Positions 9,985-20,251 are shown, counted from the first letter of the stretch. The stretch: DNA of 64,000 nt from Paracoccus sigandri (GCF_003709565.1 NZ_QNRC01000008.1:124001-188000), one strand, 5' to 3'. Numbers and translations are program-made. The notes: generated from the sequence alone by a model not told the origin.

Positions 9985-10584
9985 TCAGTCGCGGGTCAGG
10001 ACCAGCAGGTTGGTCTCGGATTCCAGGTGCGGCTGCGGAAAGATGATCCGTCCCGCCGTTTCCGAGACCATCTCGACCAGGCCGATCTCCGGCATGAATT
10101 GCGGGACGGACTGCGGCTCCACAGCCTCGGGCAGGTCCGCATAATCGGGCGGCGTCTCGCCGGCGACGAAGCCGGTGCCCAGATAGACCAGCTGTCCCTC
10201 GACCAGGTGCAGCGCGCCGCGCGTCCGCTGCGACCCGGTCAGCTTCTCGAAACCGCCATCGCCATTCGCGCGGCAGCGGAAGGGCTGATAGGCGACGATC
10301 GGCAGGTTGCGGCCCAGCTTGATCATCCGGCAGTTCCAGTCGCCCGGCAAGAGGTCCATCGCCGCCTCGGGCGCCATCGCCGTCCCGCGCAGCCCGTCCC
10401 GCAACAGGGCCAGGTCATCCGCGCCGCCACCGGCAAAGGCGGCCCGCAGCGCCCTGCCCAGGCTGGCATCCAGTGCCGCAAGCCTCTCCTGGTCGTCGCT
10501 GCGCAACGGCTCGCCCATTGCGGCAAGCGGCATCAGCAGCGCCGCCATCGCAGAAAGCGCCTTAACTTTGCCGGTCAAGTGCAT
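9985..10584 (-). CDS. DUF4893 domain-containing protein
   Basis: Probable exported protein of unknown function, 199 residues from the ATG at 10584. The N-terminus MHLTGKVKALSAMAALLMPLAAMG looks like a signal peptide. The rest (beginning LRSDDQERLAALD, with GDWNCRMIKLG in the middle and an LVYLGTGFV block) fits DUF4893, known mainly in alphaproteobacteria. It overlaps the upstream DUF2237 gene by 23 bases in another frame. Convergent with trpB. Confidence 0.65.
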   Translation of the reverse strand: MHLTGKVKALSAMAALLMPLAAMGEPLRSDDQERLAALDASLGRALRAAFAGGGADDLALLRDGLRGTAMAPEAAMDLLPGDWNCRMIKLGRNLPIVAYQPFRCRANGDGGFEKLTGSQRTRGALHLVEGQLVYLGTGFVAGETPPDYADLPEAVEPQSVPQFMPEIGLVEMVSETAGRIIFPQPHLESETNLLVLTRD

Positions 10585-10936
10585 GGGCTTGCAGCAATTC
10601 CAGCGGGATGATGTCCAGCGCCCGAAGATGGGTGGATTCCAGGACCACCTGCGGCGCGGCATATTCCTGGGCCGCCTGCAGGAACCGCGCCGCGCAAAGG
10701 CACCAGCGGTCGCCGGGCTGCAGTCCCGCGAAACCATATTCGGGCCGGGGCGTGGACAGGTCGTTGCCCAGATATTTGGACATGGCCAGGAACTCGGCGG
10801 TGACGACGACGCAGACCGTGTGGCTGCCGCGATCCTCGGGGCCGGTATCGCAACAGCCGTTGCGAAAGAAGCCGGTCATCGGCGCGGTCGAGCAGGGCCG
10901 CAGCTCCCCGCCAAGGACGTTCAGAGATGGCTCCAT
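10562..10936 (-). CDS. DUF2237 family protein
   Basis: Small protein of 124 residues, family DUF2237, function unknown. Characteristic segments are NVLGGELRPCS, TGFFRNGCCDTG, HTVCVVVTAEFL and GDRWCLCAARF. Cysteines are conserved and may bind a metal. The start at 10936 is fixed by a strong ribosome site (AAGGAGG, about 7 bases upstream). First of a two-gene unit with the downstream DUF4893 gene. Confidence 0.8.
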   Translation of the reverse strand: MEPSLNVLGGELRPCSTAPMTGFFRNGCCDTGPEDRGSHTVCVVVTAEFLAMSKYLGNDLSTPRPEYGFAGLQPGDRWCLCAARFLQAAQEYAAPQVVLESTHLRALDIIPLELLQAHALDRQS

Positions 10937-11006
10937 CCTCGCCTCCTTCCCGACAAGGCTAGCCCGGCCGGGGCGATCCGCCAACCCCTTCCTCCGGCGG
11001 AGGGGA

Positions 11007-12122
11007 TCACAGTTGCTCGGGCGCCCAGTCGATCCAGCGGCCGTGGAAATCCGCCCGCCCCAGCGACCAGCATCGCTCTTTTCCGTCCCACAGCCTCAGC
11101 CGCAGCGCGGCGCCTTGCCCGCCATCGGCCTCCATCGAGAAATGCGCCAGCGGCGCCGAGACGCCGGCCCGCGCCCCCGCCCGCCGGATCGCGCCTTCGC
11201 AATCCGCCTGCGTGGCGGCGGGGAAATACTGCCAGGCGACGGTGTGAAAGACGAAACCCAGCCGGCCCGGCGCGGGCTCGGCCAACCGCGCCTCCAGCCA
11301 GGCACCCGCATCCCCGGCCGCCACCTTCGGCCGATGGCGCCGCGCGATCTCCAGCGCCCCGCGCAGCCGCTCCAGCCGCGCCTCCTGGTCCGCCCAGCAA
11401 TAGGCCGTCAGCCGCAACGCATCGGCCACCGGATCGACCGGCCGCAGATCGACCCCCACGGCCTCGGCGACCTCCAGGCGCCCGCCCGGCACCTCGCCCC
11501 GCCATTCCGGCGCCAGGACCACCCGCCCAGACTTTTCACCTGGCCCAAATATCCCGGGGGAATCCGGGGCCCTTGCCCCGGATGGGGGCAGCGCCCCCTT
11601 CTCTGTCCCCTTCTGTGCCCCCTCCTGCACCCCCTGCGGCGCCAGGTGATAGCGATGAAAGTTCAGGTTCAGCCCGGCCGAGGCCCCCAGCTCCAGCGCC
11701 CGGATCGGCAGCGGCGCCAGGGCCTGCGCGAAACGCGCCGCCGCGATGATCGCGGCCGAGCGCGCGACCTCGTTGGTCTGCGGCGGGTTGTCCAGCCAGC
11801 CCAGCAAGTCGTCCTCGTGGCGGGCCAGGACCTCCAGCAGCAGCTCCGCCCCGACCTCCCCCCGCGCATAAGCCGCGCGCAGCTCGGGCGCCCGGCCGGC
11901 CAGGACCAGCCCGTGCAAGCCGCCGCAGAGCCGCAGCGGCAGCGAATCCGCCGCGGGCCCCGGATCGCCGGTCCAGCCCAGCACGCGGCGCGCGAGGGCG
12001 CCCTGGCCGGGCTGCAATGCCTCGGCCAGATGGTCGCAGAGCTGCGCCGTCAGCGGCGACCCCAGCACGCGGCAGGCCTCGGCCTGGCGGCGGAAGGCGG
12101 CGCGGACCGCGTCGCCGCTCAT
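11007..12122 (-). CDS. DUF2332 domain-containing protein with in-frame repeat insertion
   Basis: Cytoplasmic protein of 371 residues, family DUF2332, function not established. LELGASAGLNLNFHRY near residues 143-158 is the best family block and resembles an S-adenosylmethionine-type loop. Residues about 164-199 (VQEGAQKGTEKGALPP ... GPGEKSG) look foreign: the DNA there (11531-11598) is a copy of the dispersed intergenic repeat, followed by short purine-rich repeats, and the reading frame stays open. Its start overlaps the pth stop (ATGA). It may still be functional if the insert is a surface loop. Confidence 0.75.
   Translation of the reverse strand: MSGDAVRAAFRRQAEACRVLGSPLTAQLCDHLAEALQPGQGALARRVLGWTGDPGPAADSLPLRLCGGLHGLVLAGRAPELRAAYARGEVGAELLLEVLARHEDDLLGWLDNPPQTNEVARSAAIIAAARFAQALAPLPIRALELGASAGLNLNFHRYHLAPQGVQEGAQKGTEKGALPPSGARAPDSPGIFGPGEKSGRVVLAPEWRGEVPGGRLEVAEAVGVDLRPVDPVADALRLTAYCWADQEARLERLRGALEIARRHRPKVAAGDAGAWLEARLAEPAPGRLGFVFHTVAWQYFPAATQADCEGAIRRAGARAGVSAPLAHFSMEADGGQGAALRLRLWDGKERCWSLGRADFHGRWIDWAPEQL
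11531..11598 (-). repeat. dispersed GC-rich repeat inserted in DUF2332 gene (copy B)
   Basis: On the minus strand it reads GGGGGCGCTGCCCCC, then a CCGGGGCAAGGGCCCCGG hairpin, then CCCCCGGGATATTTGGGCC. This is the same layout as the intergenic copy at 54391-54463, but here it lies inside a coding region and is translated. Confidence 0.75.
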
Positions 12123-12823
12123 CTGAACCGCTCGGTCAACGCGCGCAGCCGGTCGGCAAGGCTCTGCGGCGGCTCCGGGGGATCCTCGGCCGCGGCTTTC
12201 CCGGCCGGGGCAGGCGTTGCGCGCGGCGCGGGCGCCGCCTCGCCGCTGTTGCGGGCCGGCGCCACGCGGGCGGCGACGGCATTGAGGAAACGCGCGCCAT
12301 CGCCCGCCGCCAGCATCGGCGCCCCGTCCGAGATCCCGCGCAAGAGGTCCTCCAGCCAGTCCCGGTCGGGCTTGGCGAAATCCGACAGCACCCAGCCCGA
12401 GACCCGGTCCTTGTGCCCCGGATGGCCGATCCCCAGCCGCAGGCGCTGGTAATCCGCGCCGATATGCTGGTGCAGCGAGCGCAGCCCGTTATGCCCGGCA
12501 TGGCCGCCGCCCTGCTTCAGCCGGCATTTGCCGGGCGCCAGGTCCAGCTCGTCATGCAGCACCACGACATCGGCGGGGGTCAGCTTCAGATAGCGCATCG
12601 CCTCGCCCACCGACTGGCCCGACAGGTTCATGAAGGTCTGCGGCTTCAGCAGCATGACGCGCACGGTGCCCAGCCGCCCCTCGGCCACAAGCCCCTGGAA
12701 GCGCGCCTTCCAAGGCCCCAGCCCGTGATCGGCGGCGATCCGGTCCAGCGCCATGAAGCCGATATTATGCCGGTTTCCCTCGTATTTCGCGCCCGGATTG
12801 CCCAGTCCGACGATCAGTTTCAC
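12119..12823 (-). CDS. pth: peptidyl-tRNA hydrolase
   Basis: Releases peptides from prematurely dropped peptidyl-tRNA, recycling tRNA in the cytoplasm. The GTG at 12823 gives the family N-terminus [10 protein letters not shown] and is preceded by AGGAGA. The catalytic His lies in NRHNIGF, and [18 protein letters not shown] and [12 protein letters not shown] are all present. At 234 residues it exceeds the usual ~190 by an Ala/Pro-rich C-terminal tail (after about residue 185). It is coupled to DUF2332 downstream. Confidence 0.95.
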   Translation of the reverse strand: MKLIVGLGNPGAKYEGNRHNIGFMALDRIAADHGLGPWKARFQGLVAEGRLGTVRVMLLKPQTFMNLSGQSVGEAMRYLKLTPADVVVLHDELDLAPGKCRLKQGGGHAGHNGLRSLHQHIGADYQRLRLGIGHPGHKDRVSGWVLSDFAKPDRDWLEDLLRGISDGAPMLAAGDGARFLNAVAARVAPARNSGEAAPAPRATPAPAGKAAAEDPPEPPQSLADRLRALTERFR

Positions 12824-12986
12824 CGCGTTCTCCTGCCTTGGCACCCTCGACCAGAAGGGCGAAATTCGTTCCATCCCTTGCGGCGGACCTTGCCGGTTAC
12901 TAAGACTCTGTCAACCTTTCGCGGCTAAGACAGGTATCAAACCCGGACGAATCGCGGGGACGGGAACTGACAGGCAAGGACAGAAG

Positions 12987-13619
12987 ATGAGCGATCCGGC
13001 AGAATTCTACATGAATACCCTCGTTCCCATGGTGGTCGAACAGACCTCTCGCGGGGAACGGGCCTACGACATCTTCTCGCGCCTCTTGAAGGAACGGATC
13101 ATCTTCGTCTCGGGGCCGGTCCATGACGGCATGTCGACGCTGATCTGCGCGCAGCTGCTGTTTCTCGAGGCGGAAAACCCCTCGAAGGACATCAGCATGT
13201 ATATCAACAGCCCCGGCGGCGTGGTGACCTCGGGCCTGTCGATCTACGACACGATGCAGTATATCCGCCCGCGCGTCTCGACGCTGGTGGTGGGGCAGGC
13301 GGCCTCGATGGGCTCGCTTCTGCTGGCCGCGGGAGAGCCGGGGCTGCGCTATTCGCTGCCCAACAGCCGGGTGATGGTCCACCAGCCCTCGGGCGGCTTC
13401 CAGGGCCAGGCGACCGACATCCTGATCCATGCCCGCGAGACCGAGAAGCTGAAGCGCCGGCTGAATGAAATCTACGTGAAGCATACCGGCCGGACCCTGC
13501 CCGAGGTGGAGCAGGCGCTGGAGCGCGACCGCTTCATGTCGCCCGAGGAAGCGAAGGAATGGGGCCTGATCGACGAGGTTCTGGAGCCGCGCGGCAAGGC
13601 CGAGCCCGAGAAGAAATAA
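12987..13619 (+). CDS. clpP: ATP-dependent Clp protease proteolytic subunit
   Basis: Serine peptidase that forms the tetradecameric chamber used by ClpX and ClpA. Catalytic triad: S107 in GQAASMGS, H132 in VMVHQP, D181 in ERDRF. 210 residues, standard length. AAGGA lies upstream of the ATG at 12987. It is followed by clpX 175 bases later. With ssrA and sspB also in this window, all main parts of tmRNA-tag proteolysis are encoded within about 22 kb. Confidence 0.97.
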   Translation: MSDPAEFYMNTLVPMVVEQTSRGERAYDIFSRLLKERIIFVSGPVHDGMSTLICAQLLFLEAENPSKDISMYINSPGGVVTSGLSIYDTMQYIRPRVSTLVVGQAASMGSLLLAAGEPGLRYSLPNSRVMVHQPSGGFQGQATDILIHARETEKLKRRLNEIYVKHTGRTLPEVEQALERDRFMSPEEAKEWGLIDEVLEPRGKAEPEKK

Positions 13620-13794
13620 GGCCGGTGGCGGCCCGTTGGGGATTGTGACGGAAGCACGTCATCCTTAACATATGGCCAGACGCTGTCCGCCACGGCTCGG
13701 GGGTTGCGTGGCGGATGATCGAAGCTGCGGCGCGCGGGGGTTCCGGCGCCGCCCGTGTCACCGGAAGGCGGCACGGCAATGAAGGAAATGGACG

Positions 13795-15060
13795 ATGGCA
13801 AACCAGTCCGGCGGCGACAGCAAGAACACGCTCTATTGCAGCTTCTGCGGCAAGAGCCAGCATGAGGTCCGCAAGCTGATCGCGGGGCCGACCGTCTTCA
13901 TCTGCGATGAATGCGTCGAGCTGTGCATGGACATCATCCGCGAGGAAACCAAGTCCAGCGGGCTGAAATCCGGCGACGGCGTGCCGACCCCGAAGGAGAT
14001 CTGCGGGGTTCTCGACGATTACGTCATCGGCCAGGAACATGCCAAGCGCGTGCTGTCGGTGGCGGTCCACAACCACTACAAGCGGCTGAACCACGGCGCG
14101 AAATCCGATATCGAGCTGGCGAAGTCGAACATCCTGCTGATCGGCCCGACCGGCTGCGGCAAGACGCTTCTGGCGCAGACCCTGGCGCGGATCCTCGACG
14201 TGCCCTTCACCATGGCCGACGCGACCACGCTGACCGAGGCGGGCTACGTGGGCGAGGATGTCGAGAACATCATCCTGAAGCTGTTGCAGGCCAGCGAATA
14301 CAATGTCGAGCGCGCGCAGCGCGGCATCGTCTATATCGACGAGGTCGACAAGATCACCCGCAAGTCCGACAATCCCTCGATCACCCGCGACGTCTCGGGC
14401 GAGGGGGTGCAGCAGGCGCTCCTGAAGATCATGGAGGGCACGGTCGCCTCGGTGCCGCCGCAGGGCGGGCGCAAGCATCCGCAGCAGGAATTCCTGCAGG
14501 TGGACACCACGAACATCCTGTTCATCTGCGGCGGCGCCTTCGCGGGCCTGGACCGGATCATCGCGCAGAGGAACAAGGGCACGGCGATGGGCTTCGGCGC
14601 CTCGGTCAAGGAAAACGACGACCGCGGCGTGGGCGAGCTGTTCAAGGAGCTGGAGCCCGAGGACCTGCTGAAATTCGGCCTGATCCCGGAATTCGTCGGC
14701 CGCCTGCCGGTCATCGCGACCCTGACCGACCTGGACGAGGAAGCGCTGATCATCATCCTGACCAAGCCGAAGAACGCCCTGGTCAAGCAGTATCAGCGCC
14801 TGTTCGAGCTGGAGGGGGTCGAGCTGACCTTTACCGAGGACGCGCTGAGCGCCATCGCCAAGCGCGCCATCAAGCGCAAGACCGGCGCGCGCGGGCTGCG
14901 CTCGATCATGGAGGAGATCCTCCTGGACACCATGTTCGAACTGCCCGGCATGGACAGCGTCGAGGAAGTGGTCGTCAACGAGGAAGCGGTCGAGAACGCC
15001 GCCGCGAAACCGTTGCTGATCCATACCGACGCGAAGAAGGAAACCGCCTCGGCGGGCTGA
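13795..15060 (+). CDS. clpX: ATP-dependent Clp protease ATP-binding subunit ClpX
   Basis: AAA+ unfoldase feeding ClpP. An N-terminal C4 zinc domain (YCSFCGKSQ, then ICDECVELC, residues 13-43) binds substrates and the SspB adaptor tail. Walker A is GPTGCGKT near residue 118 and Walker B reads [10 protein letters not shown]. The IGF loop that docks on ClpP is represented by LIPEFVGR nearby and [11 protein letters not shown]. 421 residues, full length. An intrinsic terminator follows 35 bases after the stop. Confidence 0.98.
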   Translation: MANQSGGDSKNTLYCSFCGKSQHEVRKLIAGPTVFICDECVELCMDIIREETKSSGLKSGDGVPTPKEICGVLDDYVIGQEHAKRVLSVAVHNHYKRLNHGAKSDIELAKSNILLIGPTGCGKTLLAQTLARILDVPFTMADATTLTEAGYVGEDVENIILKLLQASEYNVERAQRGIVYIDEVDKITRKSDNPSITRDVSGEGVQQALLKIMEGTVASVPPQGGRKHPQQEFLQVDTTNILFICGGAFAGLDRIIAQRNKGTAMGFGASVKENDDRGVGELFKELEPEDLLKFGLIPEFVGRLPVIATLTDLDEEALIIILTKPKNALVKQYQRLFELEGVELTFTEDALSAIAKRAIKRKTGARGLRSIMEEILLDTMFELPGMDSVEEVVVNEEAVENAAAKPLLIHTDAKKETASAG

Positions 15061-15094
15061 TCCGGCCCCCACGCCGCGGTGCGCGTGATCGAGG

Positions 15095-15121
15095 AAGGGC
15101 GTCCCCCGCGGGCGCCCTTTT
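15095..15121 (+). terminator. rho-independent terminator of clpX
   Basis: AAGGGCG (15095-15101) pairs with CGCCCTT (15113-15119); an inner CCC/GGG extends the stem and a run of T follows. Confidence 0.75.
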
Positions 15122-15290
15122 GCCAAGGGCGCCCGCGCTTGCCGGGCCGGGTGCGGAAGATCGCCCCCCGCCTGCAGCGATTTCCGACAATGCGCGCCAT
15201 TTGTTGTCCTCGCAGGGTCATGGCGGATCTGGACCTTCGGGCCGGTTTGGGCCATATCTTGCGGCAGATCCGATTGACGAGGCCCGGCTC

Positions 15291-15665
15291 ATGAATTTTC
15301 TGCTTCGCGCCCTGACCTGGTGGAACAGCCAGACCATCAACACCCAGTTCTGGACCTGGCGCAACGGCACCAAGGTCGGCGAGGATGCCGAGGGCAACGT
15401 CTTCTACCAGAGCAAGGACGGCAAGCGCCGCTGGGTGATCTACAAGGGCGAGGCCGAGGCCAGCCGGGTCAGCCCTGAATGGCATGGCTGGCTGCACCAC
15501 ACCTGGAAGGAACCGCCGACCGAGGCGCCGCTGCCGCACAAGGCCTGGGAAAAGCCGCACCAGCCGAACCTGACCGGGACCACCGGGGCCTATTTCCCCG
15601 AGGGATCGCTGTATCGCGCGGAACCCGCCACCCGCCGCGACTACGACGCCTGGCAACCCGAATAG
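15291..15665 (+). CDS. NADH:ubiquinone oxidoreductase subunit NDUFA12
   Basis: Supernumerary subunit of respiratory complex I, matching the mitochondrial 17.2-kDa (B17.2/NDUFA12) protein and typical of alphaproteobacteria. The 124-residue sequence shows [19 protein letters not shown] near the start and [26 protein letters not shown], the family core (given in pieces). It peripherally associates with the matrix/cytoplasmic arm. It is followed without gap by mlaD-like and DUF2155 genes, a conserved Rhodobacteraceae cluster. Confidence 0.9.
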   Translation: MNFLLRALTWWNSQTINTQFWTWRNGTKVGEDAEGNVFYQSKDGKRRWVIYKGEAEASRVSPEWHGWLHHTWKEPPTEAPLPHKAWEKPHQPNLTGTTGAYFPEGSLYRAEPATRRDYDAWQPE

Positions 15666-16136
15666 ATGACGGCCTCTGCCGAGCAGCGGGCCGAACTGAT
15701 CGCCGGCGGGGTGGTCCTGGCGGTGGCGGCGGGGTTCCTGGCCTGGGCCGCGGGGGGCGAGCTGCTGCCGCGCGGCGGCTATGAGCTGACCGCCTCGTTT
15801 CCCGATGTCGACGGCGTCGATGTCGGCACCGAGGTGCGGCTGGCCGGGGTCAGGATCGGCCGGGTCAGCGCGGTCACGCTCAACCCGCAGACCTACATGG
15901 CGGATGCGCGGCTGACGATCCCGAAGGAGGTGGTCCTGCCCGCCGACAGCGCGGCGCTGATCCAGTCGGACGGGTTGCTGGGCGGCGCCTATATCCAGAT
16001 CCAGCCCGGTGGCAGCCTCGACGACCTGGCCCCCGGCGACGAGATCGAGGATGTGCAGGGCGCGGTCAGCCTGCTGCAGCTGATGATGAAATTCGTCGAC
16101 AGCCAGTCCCGCGACGGCGAAGGGGGCGCAGAATGA
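15666..16136 (+). CDS. mlaD: outer membrane lipid asymmetry maintenance protein MlaD
   Basis: MCE-domain protein of the Mla phospholipid transport system, anchored in the inner membrane and facing the periplasm. One N-terminal membrane helix (IAGGVVLAVAAGFLAW, residues 12-27) is followed by a single MCE domain: ASFPDVDGVDVGTEVRLAGV and LLGGAYIQIQPGG. 156 residues. It starts directly after the NDUFA12 stop and overlaps the DUF2155 gene (ATGA). MlaE and MlaF are not in this window. Confidence 0.88.
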   Translation: MTASAEQRAELIAGGVVLAVAAGFLAWAAGGELLPRGGYELTASFPDVDGVDVGTEVRLAGVRIGRVSAVTLNPQTYMADARLTIPKEVVLPADSAALIQSDGLLGGAYIQIQPGGSLDDLAPGDEIEDVQGAVSLLQLMMKFVDSQSRDGEGGAE

Positions 16137-16492
16137 TCCGCAAGCTGCTGCTGGCCGCGACGCTTCTGGCCCTGGCGCCGCCGCTGGCCGCGCAGGAGGT
16201 TGCCCGCGGCAATGGCGCCTTGCTGCGCGGGCTGGACAAGGTCTCGGGCCGGACCACGGACATGGAGCTGGGCGTCGGCGAGGCGCTGCGCTATGGCCGG
16301 CTGGAGGTGCGGCTGGGCGAATGCCGCTATCCTGCGGACGATCCCAGCTCGGACGCCTTCGCGCAGCTGACCATCACCGACCGCTCGCGCAATGTGACGC
16401 TGTTCAGCGGCTGGATGATCGCTTCCTCGCCGGCGCTGTCGGCGCTGGACGACGCGCGCTATGACGTCTGGGTGATTTCCTGCCAGAGCTGA
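16133..16492 (+). CDS. DUF2155 domain-containing exported protein
   Basis: 119-residue secreted protein, family DUF2155, function unknown. Signal peptide MIRKLLLAATLLALAPPLAAQ is clear. The mature part contains LRGLDKVSGRTTDMELGVGEA, a conserved Cys in RLGECRYP, FSGWMIASSPALSAL and a terminal VWVISCQS; the two Cys could form a disulfide. Coupled to mlaD. Its last 34 bases overlap the convergent aat gene. Confidence 0.85.
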   Translation: MIRKLLLAATLLALAPPLAAQEVARGNGALLRGLDKVSGRTTDMELGVGEALRYGRLEVRLGECRYPADDPSSDAFAQLTITDRSRNVTLFSGWMIASSPALSALDDARYDVWVISCQS

Positions 16493-17088
16493 GCGGCGGT
16501 CAGCGGCGGCACCGCGCGGAAATCGGCCTCGCGCCGCAGGGCGCGTTCCAGCTGCTGGCGATAGACATGGCGCGGGATCTCGTGGCCGCCCATCCGCGCC
16601 AGATGCGGGGTCAGGAACTGCGTGTCGAACAGGGTGAAGCCGCAGCGCGCCAGCTGGTTCGAGGTCCAGAGCAGCGCCAGTTTCGAGCCGTTGCTGCGCG
16701 CCGAGACCATCGACTCGCCGAAGAAGGCCGCCCCCAGCGTGACCCCGAAGATGCCGCCCGCGAACTGTCCGTCATGGCGGACTTCCAGTGCATGGGCGTG
16801 GCCGGCCAGATGCAGCCTGTGATAGAGCCGGGCCAGCGGCGCGTTGATCCAGGTCAGATCGCGATCCGCGCAGGCCCGGACCACCATGTCGAAATCGCCG
16901 TCGATATGGGCCGACCAGCCGCCGCGCCGCAACTCGCGCCGCAATGAGCGCGAGGCATGGACGCCGCCGACCGGCAGCACGCCGCGCATCGGCGGGTCGA
17001 ACCAGAACAGCCGCGGATCATCCGCGCTTTCGGCCATCGGAAAGACGCCGCGCGCATAGCCGTTCAGCAGTTGCGCGGGCGTCAGCAT
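16459..17088 (-). CDS. aat: leucyl/phenylalanyl-tRNA-protein transferase
   Basis: Adds Leu or Phe to N-terminal Arg/Lys of proteins, creating N-degrons for ClpS/ClpAP. The 209-residue protein has the family blocks NGYARGVFPMAE (residues 8-19), LFWFDPPMRGVLP, TWINAPLARLYHRLHLAGHAHALEV and GGIFGVTLGAAFFGESM (given in parts). It follows accC by 9 bases, so it is probably in the accBC transcript. Convergent overlap with the DUF2155 gene. Confidence 0.95.
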   Translation of the reverse strand: MLTPAQLLNGYARGVFPMAESADDPRLFWFDPPMRGVLPVGGVHASRSLRRELRRGGWSAHIDGDFDMVVRACADRDLTWINAPLARLYHRLHLAGHAHALEVRHDGQFAGGIFGVTLGAAFFGESMVSARSNGSKLALLWTSNQLARCGFTLFDTQFLTPHLARMGGHEIPRHVYRQQLERALRREADFRAVPPLTAAQLWQEITQTS

Positions 17089-17097
17089 GGACCTGCC

Positions 17098-18444
17098 TCA
17101 GCTGAATTTCTGGTCCAGCCAGCGTTCCAGCCAGTGGATCGAGTAGTTCCCGGCCTGAATGTCGGGTTCCTGCAGCAGGGCGGTGAACAGCGGCACGGTC
17201 GTATCCACGCCATCGACGATCAGCTCGCCCAGGGCGCGCGACAGCCGGGCCAGCGCCTCGGGCCGGTCGCGGCCGTGGACGATCAGCTTGCCGATCAGGC
17301 TGTCGTAATAGGGCGGGATCGAATAGCCGTCGTAAAGCGCCGAATCCATCCGCACGCCCAGGCCCCCCGGCGCGTGATACTGGGTGATGCGGCCGGGGCA
17401 GGGGGTGAAGCCCGGCACCTTCTCGGCATTGATGCGCACCTCGATGGCATGGCCGCGGATCGACAGGTCCTCTTGCAGGAACTCCATCTCCTCGCCCGCC
17501 GCGACCAGGATCTGCTGGCGGACCAGGTCGACATCGAAGATCGCCTCGGTCACCGGATGCTCGACCTGCAGGCGGGTGTTCATCTCGATGAAATAGAACT
17601 CGCCATCCTCGAACAGGAATTCGATCGTGCCCGCCCCCGCATAGCCGATCTTGGCCACCGCATCGGCGCAGATCCCGCCGATGCGGTTGCGCTGCTCGGC
17701 GGTGATGACGGGCCCCGGCGCCTCCTCGAAGACCTTCTGGTGGCGGCGCTGCAGCGAACAGTCGCGCTCGCCCAGATGCACGGCGCGGCCCTTGCCGTCG
17801 CCGAAGACCTGGATCTCGATATGGCGCGGCCGCTGCAGGTATTTCTCGATATAGACGTCGGGATTGCCGAAGGCGGCCTTGGCCTCGGCGCGGGCGGTGC
17901 GGAAGGCGACCTCCAGGCCCTTCTCGTCCTGCGCGACCTTCATGCCGCGCCCGCCGCCGCCGGCGGTGGCCTTGATGATGACCGGATAGCCGATCTCGGC
18001 CGCGACCTTGCGGGCCTGGTCGACATCGTCGACGCCGCCCTCGCTGCCGGGAACGCAGGGCACGCCAAGCGCCTTCATCGTCTCCTTGGCGGTGATCTTG
18101 TCGCCCATGATGCGGATATGTTCCGCGCGCGGCCCGATGAAGGTGATGTCGTGGTCTTCCAGCATCTGCACGAAGGCCGCGTTTTCCGACAGGAAGCCAT
18201 AGCCGGGATGGATCGCCTGCGCGCCGGTGATCTCGCAGGCCGAGATCAGGGCGGGCATCGACAGGTAGCTGGCGGTCGAGGGCGGCGGGCCGATGCAGAC
18301 CGATTCGTCGGCCATGCGCACATGCATCGCATCGGCATCGGCGGTGGAATGGACCGCGACCGAGGCGATGCCCATCTCGCGGCAGGCGCGGATCACGCGC
18401 AGCGCGATCTCGCCGCGATTGGCGATCAGGATCTTGTCGAACAT
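17098..18444 (-). CDS. accC: acetyl-CoA carboxylase biotin carboxylase subunit
   Basis: Carboxylates the biotin of AccB using ATP and bicarbonate, the first half-reaction of fatty acid synthesis. The 448-residue ATP-grasp enzyme begins [19 protein letters not shown]. The glycine-rich ATP loop reads [12 protein letters not shown], and [14 protein letters not shown] carries the catalytic residues. It lies 7 bases after accB. Confidence 0.98.
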   Translation of the reverse strand: MFDKILIANRGEIALRVIRACREMGIASVAVHSTADADAMHVRMADESVCIGPPPSTASYLSMPALISACEITGAQAIHPGYGFLSENAAFVQMLEDHDITFIGPRAEHIRIMGDKITAKETMKALGVPCVPGSEGGVDDVDQARKVAAEIGYPVIIKATAGGGGRGMKVAQDEKGLEVAFRTARAEAKAAFGNPDVYIEKYLQRPRHIEIQVFGDGKGRAVHLGERDCSLQRRHQKVFEEAPGPVITAEQRNRIGGICADAVAKIGYAGAGTIEFLFEDGEFYFIEMNTRLQVEHPVTEAIFDVDLVRQQILVAAGEEMEFLQEDLSIRGHAIEVRINAEKVPGFTPCPGRITQYHAPGGLGVRMDSALYDGYSIPPYYDSLIGKLIVHGRDRPEALARLSRALGELIVDGVDTTVPLFTALLQEPDIQAGNYSIHWLERWLDQKFS

Positions 18445-18451
18445 GCCCGCC

Positions 18452-18958
18452 TCACTCGACGACCATCAGGGGCGCGCCGAATTCGACCGGCGTGCCGTCA
18501 TCGACCAGGATCCGCTTGACCGTGCCGGCGCGGGGCGAGGGGATGTGGTTCATCGTCTTCATCGCCTCGACGATCAGCAGCGTGTCGCCCTCGGCGACCT
18601 TCTGGCCGATCTGGACGAAGGGCGTGGCGCCGGGCTCGGCCGCCAGATAGGCGGTGCCGACCATGGGCGAGGTGACGGCGCCGGGCAGCGAGGCGGGGTC
18701 CTCGCCGCCGCCGGCCGGGGCGGGGGTCGCGGCGGGCGCGGTTGCAGCGGCGGCGGGCGCGGGCTGGGCGGCGGGGGCCGCGTGGACGGCGACGGTCTTG
18801 CCGTGCTTGGACAGGCTGACGGTCAGCCGGTCATGTTCGCCATATTCCCGCTTGACAGAGATGTCGGAAAGATTGCTGGCATTCAGCAGTTCCGCAAGGG
18901 ATTGGATGAAGGCCACGTCGCCTTCGTGATGCTTGCCGTTTTCGGAATCGTTGCTCAT
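18452..18958 (-). CDS. accB: acetyl-CoA carboxylase biotin carboxyl carrier protein
   Basis: Carries biotin between AccC and the carboxyltransferase. The biotinylation motif VEAMKTMN is near the C-terminus (K about 40 residues from the end). A short N-terminal helix region and a long Ala/Pro hinge precede it. 168 residues from the ATG at 18958, which has AGAGGT upstream; an earlier in-frame ATG lacks a ribosome site. First gene of accB-accC-aat. Confidence 0.96.
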   Translation of the reverse strand: MSNDSENGKHHEGDVAFIQSLAELLNASNLSDISVKREYGEHDRLTVSLSKHGKTVAVHAAPAAQPAPAAAATAPAATPAPAGGGEDPASLPGAVTSPMVGTAYLAAEPGATPFVQIGQKVAEGDTLLIVEAMKTMNHIPSPRAGTVKRILVDDGTPVEFGAPLMVVE

Positions 18959-19079
18959 GCTGACCTCTGCCGTGTTCGCCATGTTCTTGCGTGGCGCGCC
19001 ATGCTGTCCTGCGGCGCGAATTACGCGCTTATAACCGTTTGCGGGGGGCAAGGAAAAGGGTTCCCTTGCCGGCGCCCGA

Positions 19080-19424
19080 TCATGGCTTCGTGGCCCCGGC
19101 GCCGCGCGACGCTTTCTCGGCCAGGCCCGAGACGCCCTCGCGCCGTTCCAGTTCGGCCTCGATATCGCTCAGCGTCAGGTCATGCGCCGCCAGCATGACC
19201 AGGAGGTGATAGAGCACGTCCGCCGCCTCGCTGGCCAGCCTGGCGCGGTCGCCCTTCGTGGCCTCGATGATCGCCTCGATGGCCTCCTCGCCGAATTTCT
19301 CGGCGCATTTCTCGGGGCCCCTGGCCAGCAGTTTCGCGGTCCAGCTGCTGTCGGGATCGGCGCCCTTGCGCGCGGCGATGGTGGCGGCAAGCCGGTCCAG
19401 CGCGCGTTCCGTCGCGGCAGTCAT
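19080..19424 (-). CDS. hisE: phosphoribosyl-ATP diphosphatase
   Basis: Second step of histidine synthesis, hydrolysing PR-ATP to PR-AMP. The 114-residue all-alpha MazG-like fold includes [17 protein letters not shown] and the metal-binding [14 protein letters not shown]. It overlaps hisF by ATGA and closes the hisA-hisF-hisE run. Confidence 0.95.
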   Translation of the reverse strand: MTAATERALDRLAATIAARKGADPDSSWTAKLLARGPEKCAEKFGEEAIEAIIEATKGDRARLASEAADVLYHLLVMLAAHDLTLSDIEAELERREGVSGLAEKASRGAGATKP

Positions 19425-20182
19425 GCCAGCCTCATCGGGATGCCGGCCGCGGCCATGTGGGCCTTGGCCTCGGCGATGGTGAAGGTGCCGAAATGGAAGA
19501 TCGAGGCGGCCAGGACGGCGCTGGCATGGCCTTCTGTCACGCCCTCGACCAGGTGGTCCAGCGTGCCGACCCCGCCCGAGGCGATGACCGGGATGGAGAC
19601 CGCATCGGCGATGGCGCGGGTCAGCGGGATGTTGAACCCGGCCCGCGTGCCGTCGCGGTCCATCGAGGTCAGCAGGATCTCGCCCGCGCCCTTCGCCGCG
19701 ACGATGCGGGCGAATTCGACCGCGTCGATGCCGGTGGGCTTGCGCCCGCCATGGGTGAAGATCTGCCATTCGCCGGGCGCCACGGTCTTGGCGTCGATCG
19801 CCACCACGATGCACTGGCTGCCGAAACGGTCGGCGGCGTCGGAGACGACATCGGGATCGGCGACGGCGGCGGAATTGAAGCTGACCTTGTCGGCCCCGGC
19901 CAGCAGCAGGTCGCGCACGTCGCGATGGCTGCGCACGCCCCCGCCGACGGTCAGCGGCACGAAACATTGCTCGGCCGTGCGGGTGACGAGGTCGTACATG
20001 GTGCCGCGGTTCTCATGCGTGGCGTGGATGTCGAGAAAGCAGATCTCGTCCGCGCCGGCCGCGTCATAGGCGCGCGCCGCCTCGACCGGGTCGCCCGCGT
20101 CGACCAGGTCGACGAAATTCACGCCCTTGACCACGCGGCCGTCGGCGACATCGAGACAGGGGATGATGCGGGTCTTGAGCAT
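19421..20182 (-). CDS. hisF: imidazole glycerol phosphate synthase subunit HisF
   Basis: Cyclase subunit which, with HisH, makes IGP and AICAR. It is a TIM barrel of 253 residues starting [20 protein letters not shown], with both catalytic Asp: D11 in CLDVADG and D130 region in IDAKTV. Phosphate loops GGGVRS and [10 protein letters not shown] are present. HisH is not visible here; it may lie elsewhere. Separated from hisA by a 105-base spacer holding repeat copy C. Confidence 0.97.
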   Translation of the reverse strand: MLKTRIIPCLDVADGRVVKGVNFVDLVDAGDPVEAARAYDAAGADEICFLDIHATHENRGTMYDLVTRTAEQCFVPLTVGGGVRSHRDVRDLLLAGADKVSFNSAAVADPDVVSDAADRFGSQCIVVAIDAKTVAPGEWQIFTHGGRKPTGIDAVEFARIVAAKGAGEILLTSMDRDGTRAGFNIPLTRAIADAVSIPVIASGGVGTLDHLVEGVTEGHASAVLAASIFHFGTFTIAEAKAHMAAAGIPMRLA

Positions 20183-20251
20183 GGGCCGGTTCTAGCGCGG
20201 GATCAGGTGGCGGGGAAGGGGGGTCCTGGTCGCGACGGGGGCGGCCGGGAA

